64,000 bases of DNA from DATGPD01 sp041398565 (GTDB lineage Bacteria > Planctomycetota > UBA1135 > UBA2386), in the NCBI GenBank assembly GCA_041398565.1, contig JAWKUN010000002.1, forward strand, positions 1,736,001 through 1,800,000, read 5' to 3'. A program made the position numbers and the translations under genes. Under the pieces are notes generated by a model, which was given only the letters and a program-made list of their open reading frames with translations, made no database searches and was not told the DNA's origin. Below are positions 27,619-34,787 of the stretch, one piece after another. The first letter of the stretch is position 1. Each line of letters opens with the position of its first letter.

Positions 27619-27628
27619 TTGTTGTCGG
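27609..27628 (+). promoter_or_regulatory. operator-like dyad, copy 2
   Basis: CCGACAGTATTTGTTGTCGG is identical to copy 1 at 16 or more of 20 positions, with the differences confined to the central four bases. It overlaps the putative -10 box and ends 20 bases before the ATG of the SRPBCC gene. Confidence 0.65.
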
Positions 27629-27648
27629 TCAACACCGAGCCCAAGATC

Positions 27649-28566
27649 ATGTCCGAATCTCCTTCCCCGTCCCCGTCCCCGACATCGCGCTCGCCGCAAC
27701 CCGATCGCACCGTAGCGGCTCCCTCTGCTCCGTCGCTGTCGGCCCCTGGTCCGACCCCGCGCCAGTTCGCCTTCGACCTCGACATCGACGCCCCCCGCGA
27801 CGCGGTGTGGCGCGCCTTGGTCGACCCGCGCGAGATCGAGCGCTGGTTCGCACCCGATGCCACCGTCGAGCCGCGCCTGGGCGGGCGTCTGACGTGGCGT
27901 TGGCGCGACTTGCACACCTGGGTGTGCACCATCGAAACCTGGCAGCCGGGCGAGCACCTGCGCCTGCGCTACGACTCCGCCGTCGACGACGGCGCCGGCA
28001 GCAAGAAGCCGCTCATGATGGACTTCGTGTTGGCGGCACGCGGCAGCATCACGACCCTGCGCCTCGTGCACGCGGGCTTCGGACCGGAGGCCGACTTCCG
28101 CCAGGAGTACGACGGCATCTCGCGCGGTTGGCCGGTGGAGCTGCACAGCTTGAAGCTCTACCTCGAACGTCACCGCGGCCAAAACCGCGTCGCCACCTGG
28201 TTCACCCAGCCGACGCACCTGGCACCCGACGCCTCGTGGGCGCGTCTGGTCGGGCCGCAGGGTCTGGCCGGAGCTGCCGGCATCGAGGTGCTGCGTCCGG
28301 GGGCGCCGTTCGCCCTGCGCACGCCCGACGGCGACGAGTTCCGCGGCACCGCGCTCGTGTGCAGCGCGCGCGAGTTCACCGGCGTGGTCGACAACCTCCA
28401 CGGTGCTTGGCTGCGCGTGTCGGTGGAGACGTTCACCGGTGCCAGCGTGCTGTGGTTCTGGCTCGCGACCTACGGCGAAGATCCGGCGCTGACGCGCGCG
28501 CGCGAAGGACGCCTGCGCCGCTTCCTCGCCGACTTGTTCCCTGCGACAGGCGGCGTCGCGCGATGA
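27649..28566 (+). CDS. SRPBCC/AHSA1-type START-like domain protein
   Basis: The 305-residue product has a Ser/Pro-rich N-terminus (1-40), then an AHSA1-like fold: FDLDIDAPRDAVWRALVDPREIERWFAPDA (about 43-72) is the family signature, followed by GGRLTWRW and a C-terminal helix EYDGISRGWPVELHSLKLYLERH (about 153-175). A second region (about 185-305) with FRGTALVCSAREFTGVVDNLHGAW is less clear and may be another, degenerate copy. SRPBCC proteins bind hydrophobic ligands in a deep cavity, and bacterial AHSA1 members are often paired with ArsR regulators, as here. The ATG lies directly behind two operators, and the stop overlaps the regulator's start (ATGA). Confidence 0.85.
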   Translation: MSESPSPSPSPTSRSPQPDRTVAAPSAPSLSAPGPTPRQFAFDLDIDAPRDAVWRALVDPREIERWFAPDATVEPRLGGRLTWRWRDLHTWVCTIETWQPGEHLRLRYDSAVDDGAGSKKPLMMDFVLAARGSITTLRLVHAGFGPEADFRQEYDGISRGWPVELHSLKLYLERHRGQNRVATWFTQPTHLAPDASWARLVGPQGLAGAAGIEVLRPGAPFALRTPDGDEFRGTALVCSAREFTGVVDNLHGAWLRVSVETFTGASVLWFWLATYGEDPALTRAREGRLRRFLADLFPATGGVAR

Positions 28567-29147
28567 CAGCCACCATCGACGTGGTCGCCGACGCCGAGCG
28601 CGCCGTCGTGCTCTTCGACCGCACGCGACTCGAGCTGTTGCGGGCGCTCGACGAGCCGCGCTCGGCGGCGGCGCTCGGCCGCGCCCTCGACTTGCCGCGG
28701 CAACGGGTGAACTACCATCTGCGCGAGCTCGAGCGCGAGCGCCTGGTCGAGTGCGTCGCCGAGCGTGCCCGCGGCAGCGTCGTCGAGCGCGTGTACCGGC
28801 GCAGCGGCCAGCGCTACGTGGTGTCGGGCGCGGCGCTCGGCGCCTTGAGCGCCCGACCGGACGCCGTCGCCGATCGCTTCTCCAGCGACTACCAGATGGC
28901 GTTGGCGTCGCGCGCGGTGGAGGAGCTCGGCGCGCTGCAGGCCGGCGCCGCTGCCGCCGGCCAGGCTCTCCCCACCCTGTCCTTGTCGGTCGAAGTGGCG
29001 TTCGCCACGCCCGGCGAGCGCAGTGCCTTCGCCGAGGAGCTGGCCGACTCCGTGGCGACTCTCGTGCAGAAGTACCACGCCGGAAACGACGCCGGCGCTC
29101 GCACCTACCGCCTGTATCTCGGCGCCTACCCCAAGCCGCGCGGCTGA
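28563..29147 (+). CDS. ArsR-like winged-helix transcriptional regulator
   Basis: The 194-residue product has a winged helix-turn-helix at about 17-75: FDRTRLELLRALDEPRSAAALGRALDLPRQRVNYHLRELERERLVE, with NYHLRELE as recognition helix, typical of ArsR-family proteins. The C-terminal part (about 85-190) is a separate sensor or dimer domain. No Cys pair for metal binding is visible, so an organic ligand is more likely. It overlaps the SRPBCC gene by 4 bases (ATGA). The pair probably forms a self-repressed unit acting at the 27566-27628 dyads. Confidence 0.87.
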   Translation: MTATIDVVADAERAVVLFDRTRLELLRALDEPRSAAALGRALDLPRQRVNYHLRELERERLVECVAERARGSVVERVYRRSGQRYVVSGAALGALSARPDAVADRFSSDYQMALASRAVEELGALQAGAAAAGQALPTLSLSVEVAFATPGERSAFAEELADSVATLVQKYHAGNDAGARTYRLYLGAYPKPRG

Positions 29148-29275
29148 GCCCGACGGATTTCGCCGCCGATCGCCAGTGCGGGCTTTGCAGGCGCCGGCGC
29201 GTCGCGAAGATGCTCGATCCGCTGCCGCTCGCTCCCTGCGATCCGCCGCTTCGCGACGACCCTCCGATCGACACG

Positions 29276-30835
29276 ATGGACACTCCGCGCCTGCGCTTCG
29301 CGCCTTCGCCCACGGGCCCGCTGCACCTCGGCGGTGCGCGCACCGCCATCTACAACTGGGCCGTCGCCCGCGCGCTCGGTGGTCGCTTCCTCCTGCGCAT
29401 CGAGGACACCGACACGGCGCGCAACACCGAGGACGCGCTGCGCATCATCCTCGAGGGGCTGCGCTGGATCGGCGTCGACTGGGACGAGGGACCCGAGGTG
29501 GGGGGGACGCACGGGCCCTACTTCCAGAGCGAGCGTCTCGCGCTGTACGCGCGCTACGCCGAAGTCCTGCTCGCGGCCGGCCACGCCTACAAGTGCTACG
29601 CCACGCCCGAGGAGGTCGAGGCCGGGCGCGCCCGGCTGCTGGCCGAGGGCAAGAAGGGCATGTACGACCGCCGCGACCGCGACCTCACGGCGGAGCAGCG
29701 CGCGCGCCACGAGGCCGAGGGGCGGGCCCCTTCGCTGCGCTACCGCATGCCGCTCGAGGGCAAGTTCGTGCTGCAGGACGCGATCCGCGGCACGGTCGAG
29801 GTCGACGTGGCCGAACTCGACGATTGGGTGATGGTGCGTCCCGACGGCATGCCGACCTACAACTTCGCGTGCGTGGTCGACGACAGCGAGATGAAGATCA
29901 CGCACGTGGTGCGCGGCGAGGAGCACCTGATGAACGCCTTCAAGCAGGCGATCATGTTCGAGGCACTCGATCTGGAGCTGCCGCGCTACGCGCACGTGCC
30001 GCTCATCCTCGGCAAGGACGGCAAGAAGCTCAGCAAGCGCGACGTGTCGACGAACATTCTCGACTACCGCGACAAGGGCTATCCGCCGGACGCGGTGTTC
30101 AACTACATCGCGCTGCTCGGGTGGTCGTTCTCCGGCGACCGCGACGTGTTCTCCAGGGAGGAGATGCTGGCGCGCTTCAGGATGGAGGACATCCACGCGG
30201 CCGGCGCCAAGTTCGACGAGGAGAAGCTGCTGGCGATGTGCGGCCACTACATCCGCCAGATGGGGCGGGCCGACCTCGTCGCCGCCGTGCGCCCGTGGCT
30301 GGTGCGCGATGGCGCGGTCCCCGAGGCGGCGTTCGCCTCGCATCCCGGCCTCATCGAGAACGCGGTGGCCTGCTACCAGGAGCGCATCGACCGCTACGGC
30401 GACCTGCCGGGCAAGCTCGGCTGGGTCCTGGTCGATCCCGAACTCGACGACGGCGCCAAGAAGGGACTCGCCAAGCACGCCGACGCGCCGCAGTGGTTGC
30501 GTGCCTACGCCGATCTACTGGAGGCGACGCCGCTGCCGCCGTCGTTCCCGGCCGACCGCGAGCGATGCGACCGCGCGGTCGCGCTGCCGGTGCCGAAGGA
30601 TGCGGTCTTCCCGGCCGCAGACCAGCTCGGCTTCTTTGCCCCCCCGCACATCGAGGCGCAGATGCGCGCCTTCGCCGAGGAGCGCGGTATCAAGTTCGGA
30701 CACCTGGTGCAGCCGGTCCGCGCGGCGCTCACCGGCACCGACAAGGGGCCGGGCCTGTTCGACGTGGTCTTCTTGCTGGGCAAGGAGGCGTGCGTGCGTC
30801 GGCTGCGGCGCCACGCCACGTCTGCCCGCAGCTGA
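29276..30835 (+). CDS. gltX: glutamate--tRNA ligase
   Basis: The 519-residue product is a class I aminoacyl-tRNA synthetase that charges tRNA with glutamate in the cytoplasm. The PSPTGPLHLGGARTA segment (about 10-24) contains the HIGH-type motif as HLGG, LLRIEDTD follows, and the KMSKS-type motif is KLSKR at about 251-255. The C-terminal anticodon-binding part is full length. It could be the discriminating or non-discriminating type; the sequence alone does not say whether it also charges tRNA-Gln. The ATG at 29276 matches the usual N-terminus; the frame is open upstream through the previous gene in another phase. Confidence 0.96.
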   Translation: MDTPRLRFAPSPTGPLHLGGARTAIYNWAVARALGGRFLLRIEDTDTARNTEDALRIILEGLRWIGVDWDEGPEVGGTHGPYFQSERLALYARYAEVLLAAGHAYKCYATPEEVEAGRARLLAEGKKGMYDRRDRDLTAEQRARHEAEGRAPSLRYRMPLEGKFVLQDAIRGTVEVDVAELDDWVMVRPDGMPTYNFACVVDDSEMKITHVVRGEEHLMNAFKQAIMFEALDLELPRYAHVPLILGKDGKKLSKRDVSTNILDYRDKGYPPDAVFNYIALLGWSFSGDRDVFSREEMLARFRMEDIHAAGAKFDEEKLLAMCGHYIRQMGRADLVAAVRPWLVRDGAVPEAAFASHPGLIENAVACYQERIDRYGDLPGKLGWVLVDPELDDGAKKGLAKHADAPQWLRAYADLLEATPLPPSFPADRERCDRAVALPVPKDAVFPAADQLGFFAPPHIEAQMRAFAEERGIKFGHLVQPVRAALTGTDKGPGLFDVVFLLGKEACVRRLRRHATSARS

Positions 30836-30937
30836 CGCACCGCAAGCCGTTGCCGCAGCCGACGCGTCGGTAGGCGCGCCCCGGATGTGACTTGTCGCCG
30901 GTTGCCTGGCGCGATGCCAGGGGGTACGCGTGTCGGC

Positions 30938-32908
30938 ATGCCTCGGTCGCGCGTACCTCTCTCCCTGGCCAGTCTCGTGCTGCTGAGCGGTGTCGCGATC
31001 GCCCAGCGTGTCAGCGATCGCCGGGCGACGCCGGCCGACAGCGGGTTGCTCGACAACCCCGACTCGCGCTCGCGCGTCGTCTGGTCGATGACGCTCGCCG
31101 GGAAGGGGGACAGCTGGCAGCGCGTCGAGCTCGGAGCCTGCGCGCTGCCGCCGGGGAGCATGCTCGTGGTGGGACTGGCGGATCGCTCCGCCGTGCAACA
31201 CCTCGACGCGAACAGTCTGCGTGCCTACGGCTCGCGCTCGTGCTTCTTCGACGGTGGCGATCTGCGCCTCGACCTGGTGGCGGGGCCGCGGACCGTCGGC
31301 AACCGGGTGGTGGTCGTCGCCGTCGAACACGGTCTGGAGCTGGCGCCGCAGACGCTGTGCGGCAGCGATGATCGCGTGCTGAGCTCGGATCCCCGGGTCG
31401 GCCGCACCTGGCCGACGCGCTGCACCGGCTTCTTGATCCTGCCGGATCTCGGTGTCACCGCCGGCCACTGCGTGAACGCCAACGACGTCATCGAGTGGAA
31501 CGTGCCGCTGTCCGACCCCAACGGCACTCCGCGCCAAGCCGCGCCGCGCGACCAGTATCCCATCCAATGGGTGGCGTCGCGCTACGCCGGCAGCGGTAGC
31601 TCCAACGACTGGGCGGTGTTCCGCATCGGCATCAACAGCGAGACCGGCAAGCTGCCCAACCACGACCGCGGCTTCACCTGGTTCCAACTCGGCTCGCCGT
31701 CCCTGGTGCAGCCCTTCGATGCGGTCTCGATCACCGGATACGGCGAGGTGGCGCCACCGGTCGACCCGCGCTGGAACTCGGTTCAGAAGCGCCACGCCGG
31801 GGCGGTGATGCAGAACCTGATGCAGCCGCCCGACCCGACCGTCCTGTTCACGGCGGTCGACACCAGCGGCGGCAACTCGGGCAGCCCGGTCGTGCTCGAC
31901 CGTTCGGGCCGGGTCGTGGCCGTGCACACGAACGGCTTCTGCGACCCCACCGCGCCGGAGCTGATGGCGTTCGCCTTCACGCGCGGCGTGGAAGGGTGGG
32001 GACCGGCCGGGCTCGTGCAGTGGGAGGCGACGGGCGGCGCTCCCGATGGCCACGTGTCGATGGCCTGCCCGATCTACATCAACCACCCGTTCGGCAACAT
32101 GGCGGCGTGGCTCGGCCACGACCTGGTGTTCGACGCCAGGTTCGAGGGCTTCGGCGCCAGCGACATCCTGCAGGTGAAGCTGAACGCGAGCAGCGACGCT
32201 GCCGAGGCGCAGGTGACGCAAACCGGCGGCGACGACCTCGGCGGTGGTTGGCGCCGCTATCGGATCCCGCTGGTGCCCTCGGCGTGGACGACCTCGACGT
32301 CGCTGGCCAATGTGCTCACCACGCTCGTCGATCTCACCTTCGACCCGTCGCTGTGCCCGGGCAGCGCCCGCCTGCACCTCGACAACGTGGCGTTCCAGCC
32401 GTGGGACGCCGGTTGGTCGCGTCCGGCGGGCAACATGGCGACGCGCGTCGACCGCCCGGAGTTCGCCGCGGTGCTCACCGCCGAGCTGGCGACCGGCGTC
32501 CTGCCGCGGGTCAGCACCTTCGGGGCAGGTTGCCCGCACAGCAGCGGTCTGGCAACGCTGGCGCCGCAGGGGGTGGCGCGGGTCGGCGGCCAGGCGCGGG
32601 CGACGGTCACCGGCCTGCCGGCGACCAGTGCGGTCGGTCTGTTCCTCATCGGCTTCTCGCGCAACGAATGGGGCGCGCTGCCGCTGCCGCTGCCCCTCGC
32701 CTTCCTGGGCCGGGCCGACTGTCGGTTGTCGGTGAGTCTCGACATCGTGCTCGACGTCGGGATCACCGGCGGCGTCGCCAGCTCGACGCTCGGCTTGCCG
32801 GCCGCCGCCAACGTCCTCGGGCTCGCCTTGTTCGAGCAGTTCTTGCTGGTCGAGACGAGCAGCGCCGTGGCCCTGACCCAGGCGGCCCAGTTCCTGGTGG
32901 GCAGCTGA
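30938..32908 (+). CDS. secreted trypsin-like serine protease with C-terminal domain
   Basis: The 656-residue product has a signal peptide (LASLVLLSGVAIAQ). The chymotrypsin-fold triad is visible: TAGHC (His-177), SNDWAVFRIG (Asp-224) and TSGGNSGSPV (Ser-314), as in V8/trypsin-like peptidases. A middle beta-sandwich (about 370-490: IYINHPFGNMAAWLG, LHLDNVAFQPWD) may bind carbohydrate. The last 140 residues (FGAGCPHSSGLATLAP onward) are the domain also seen in the propeller protein at 21715. The protein is expected outside the cytoplasm, degrading or processing proteins. Two earlier in-frame starts exist (30887, 30914); 30938 gives the best signal peptide, with AGGGGG upstream. Confidence 0.87.
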   Translation: MPRSRVPLSLASLVLLSGVAIAQRVSDRRATPADSGLLDNPDSRSRVVWSMTLAGKGDSWQRVELGACALPPGSMLVVGLADRSAVQHLDANSLRAYGSRSCFFDGGDLRLDLVAGPRTVGNRVVVVAVEHGLELAPQTLCGSDDRVLSSDPRVGRTWPTRCTGFLILPDLGVTAGHCVNANDVIEWNVPLSDPNGTPRQAAPRDQYPIQWVASRYAGSGSSNDWAVFRIGINSETGKLPNHDRGFTWFQLGSPSLVQPFDAVSITGYGEVAPPVDPRWNSVQKRHAGAVMQNLMQPPDPTVLFTAVDTSGGNSGSPVVLDRSGRVVAVHTNGFCDPTAPELMAFAFTRGVEGWGPAGLVQWEATGGAPDGHVSMACPIYINHPFGNMAAWLGHDLVFDARFEGFGASDILQVKLNASSDAAEAQVTQTGGDDLGGGWRRYRIPLVPSAWTTSTSLANVLTTLVDLTFDPSLCPGSARLHLDNVAFQPWDAGWSRPAGNMATRVDRPEFAAVLTAELATGVLPRVSTFGAGCPHSSGLATLAPQGVARVGGQARATVTGLPATSAVGLFLIGFSRNEWGALPLPLPLAFLGRADCRLSVSLDIVLDVGITGGVASSTLGLPAAANVLGLALFEQFLLVETSSAVALTQAAQFLVGS

Positions 32909-33107
32909 CCTTTCCGGCCGGTGTCGCAGTCGGCGTGCGGCGCGCGGGCGGCGAGCCAGGAGCGGGTTCGATCACGGCATGACCTCGAGCAGGAGATCCG
33001 CCGACTCGAGGCCATGCCATCCGACCCTGGCCGCGCCAAGGCGATTAGGATGTTGCGACGGCGCCTCGATGGCGCCTGACCAGTCAGTTCAGGTTCAGGA
33101 GGCTTCC

Positions 33108-34034
33108 ATGACCGTGATTCGACCCCTGCCGGCGCTCTTGCTCGTGTGCGTCGGCCTGTCCGCGCAGGAGGGACAGACGAGAGAGAAGGACGAGACCGCG
33201 CGCATCGACAGCGTCGGCGCCGCCCTCGATACGGCCTTGGCCAAAGCGCGCACGCACGCCAAGCGCGTGTTGGTCGTGTGGACCGACGGCGGTGCCGCCG
33301 GCGAGGCCCTGGCCAAGGCGATGAAGGCGCGCGCGCTGTCGCACCTGCTGCAGTACGAGTACGCGGTGGCGACCGTGTCCGCAATCGATGGCGCGGCCCT
33401 CGCCAAGCAGCTCGGCTGCGAACGCTTGGTCCTCGAGCCGCCTGCGGCCGCTGTGCTCGACGCCGAGCGGCGCGTGCTCGCTCGGCTCGGTCACGCCGAC
33501 CTGTTCGAGGGCGACGCGGTCGCCGCCAAGGCCCTCACCGAGAAGCTGGGCGAGCTGAAGGCCGAGCCGCTCGACGGCGACGCCGTGCTGGCGGCGGGCC
33601 TGGCTCGAGCCAAGAAGCTCGACTTGCGCGTGTTCGTGCGCTTCGACGCGCCCTGGTGAGGGTGGTGCAAAGTGCTCGAGGAGTTCCTCGAGCGACCGAA
33701 GGTGGCACCGCTGCTGGCCAAGGACTGGGTCGACGTCATGATCGACACCGAGCGCATGACGCACGGGCAGGCGATCATGGATCGCCTCAAGGGCAAGCGG
33801 CAGGGTGGCCTGCCCTGGATGATCGTGCTCGATGCCGACGGCAAGGAGCTGATCACCTCGAACAAGGAGGACGGCGGCGGCAACATCGGCGGACCGGTGC
33901 AGCCCGAAGAGATCGCGCATTTCATACAGATGCTGCGACGCACGAAGCAGCACATGAGCGACGAGGACGTGGCGACGGTGGAGGGTGAGCTGAACGAGTA
34001 CGCCAAGCCCTTCCAGAGACCGCAGCGCCGGTAG
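33108..34034 (+). CDS. exported thioredoxin-like selenoprotein (in-frame UGA at codon 184)
   Basis: Read as one frame, this gives 308 residues with signal peptide MTVIRPLPALLLVCVGLSAQ and a perfect AGGAGG five bases before the ATG. The first domain (about 35-160) is thioredoxin-like but has WTDGGAAG instead of CxxC. The second (from about 165) reaches RFDAPW, then TGA at 33657-33659, then GWCK, and continues in frame through a normal thioredoxin fold (VDVMIDTERM, GGLPWMIVLDADG with the cis-Pro). The TGA is exactly where W-C-G-W-C-K would have its first Cys, so U184 with C187 is the natural reading. A hairpin suited to SECIS lies 22 nt downstream. Alternatives are a TGC-to-TGA mutation or sequencing error, leaving a truncated protein. 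Such UxxC proteins are oxidoreductases; this one should act in the periplasm, beside a peroxide regulator and catalase-peroxidase. Confidence 0.8.
33673..33694 (+). promoter_or_regulatory. candidate bacterial SECIS element
   Basis: GCTCGAGG (33674-33681) pairs perfectly with CCTCGAGC (33686-33693), extended by a T-G pair (33673/33694), with loop AGTT. The loop begins 22 nt after the UGA and has G at its second position, which fits the bacterial SECIS model as I recall it (loop 16-37 nt after UGA, G among the first two loop bases). A lower stem GGTGC (33664-33668) with GCACC (33705-33709) is possible. Caution: the codons for LEEFLE are naturally self-complementary. Confidence 0.6.
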
Positions 34035-34052
34035 GTGTCATCTCGCTGCGCT

Positions 34053-34083
34053 GGCGAGTCGCGCGCCGTTGCGCGGACTCGCC
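34053..34083 (+). terminator. hairpin behind the thioredoxin-like gene
   Basis: GGCGAGTC (34053-34060) pairs with GACTCGCC (34076-34083), and an inner CGCGC/GCGCG extends the stem across a one-base bulge. It begins 18 bases after the stop codon. No T-run follows, so termination is likely but not certain. Confidence 0.45.
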
Positions 34084-34265
34084 GAGCGCGGCGGCCCACG
34101 TCGCTCCGGTCGGACCGCATTGCGGCGCCGGCTGCGTCGCGGCCGGCCGCACCTGCGCCTTCCGGCCACGCGCCACGTGTTGCGACGGTCCCCACTCGAC
34201 CTCGTCCGTTGCCGCCGGATCGCTCCCATCCAGATCTTCTGCACTTTTGGAAAGTATCTGGATCT

Positions 34266-34281
34266 AGTCTGAATTCAGATT
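34266..34281 (+). promoter_or_regulatory. Fur/PerR-type operator dyad
   Basis: The perfect palindrome TCTGAATTCAGA (34268-34279) is flanked by A/T at the next-but-one positions, making a 16-bp dyad. It is AT-rich in a GC-rich region and ends 11 bases before the start of the Fur-family gene. It is the natural candidate for autoregulation by that protein and control of katG. Confidence 0.6.
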
Positions 34282-34292
34282 CGAACAGATCG

Positions 34293-34787
34293 ATGGTGGA
34301 CCCGGCCGAACAACTGCGCGCGCGCGGCATGCGCGTCACTGCCCCGCGTCTCGCCGTGCTGCGTGCCGTGACCTCGTGTCCACACAGCACGGCGGAGGCG
34401 GTGCTGGCAGACGTCCGAGCCTGCATCGGGACGGTCTCGCGGCAGGCGGTCTACGACACGCTCGCCAGGCTGACCGAGGGCGGTCTGATCCGGCGGATCC
34501 AGCCGGGCGGCCAGCCAGCGATCTACGACCCGCGCGTCGGCGACAACCACCATCACGTGGTTTGCCGCGCGTGCGGTGCCGCCAGCGACGTGGACTGCGT
34601 CGTCGGCCGAGTTCCTTGCCTCGACGCCCCCGACACCGACTACCGCGTGGAGGAGGCGGAGATCATCCACTGGGGCACGTGCCCCGACTGTCTGCGCGGG
34701 GCTGGCGGTGGGGGCGGCACGTCGCGCCCGCGCCGCTCGCGCGCGCAGACCGGACCAACGAGTTCCATCGCAGGAGACGAATCATGA
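34293..34787 (+). CDS. Fur family transcriptional regulator, probably PerR/FurA-like
   Basis: The 164-residue product has a Fur-type winged helix (about 10-75: GMRVTAPRLAVLRAVTSCPHSTAEAVLAD, SRQAVYDTLARLTEGGLIRRI) and metal-binding marks: DNHHHVVC (His-rich metal site), CRAC and CPDC, the two CxxC pairs of the structural zinc site. A Gly/Arg-rich tail of about 25 residues is extra. Its stop overlaps the katG start by 4 bases (ATGA), as with furA-katG of mycobacteria, so peroxide sensing (PerR/FurA) is more likely than iron control. It presumably represses itself and katG through the dyad at 34266. Confidence 0.9.
   Translation: MVDPAEQLRARGMRVTAPRLAVLRAVTSCPHSTAEAVLADVRACIGTVSRQAVYDTLARLTEGGLIRRIQPGGQPAIYDPRVGDNHHHVVCRACGAASDVDCVVGRVPCLDAPDTDYRVEEAEIIHWGTCPDCLRGAGGGGGTSRPRRSRAQTGPTSSIAGDES

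Noticed and set aside
33672..34034. Separate 120-residue gene starting at GTG 33672
   Set aside because: It has no ribosome-binding site, starts in the middle of a thioredoxin fold, and is in phase with the upstream frame across a single TGA at the CxxC position. One gene is the simpler reading.
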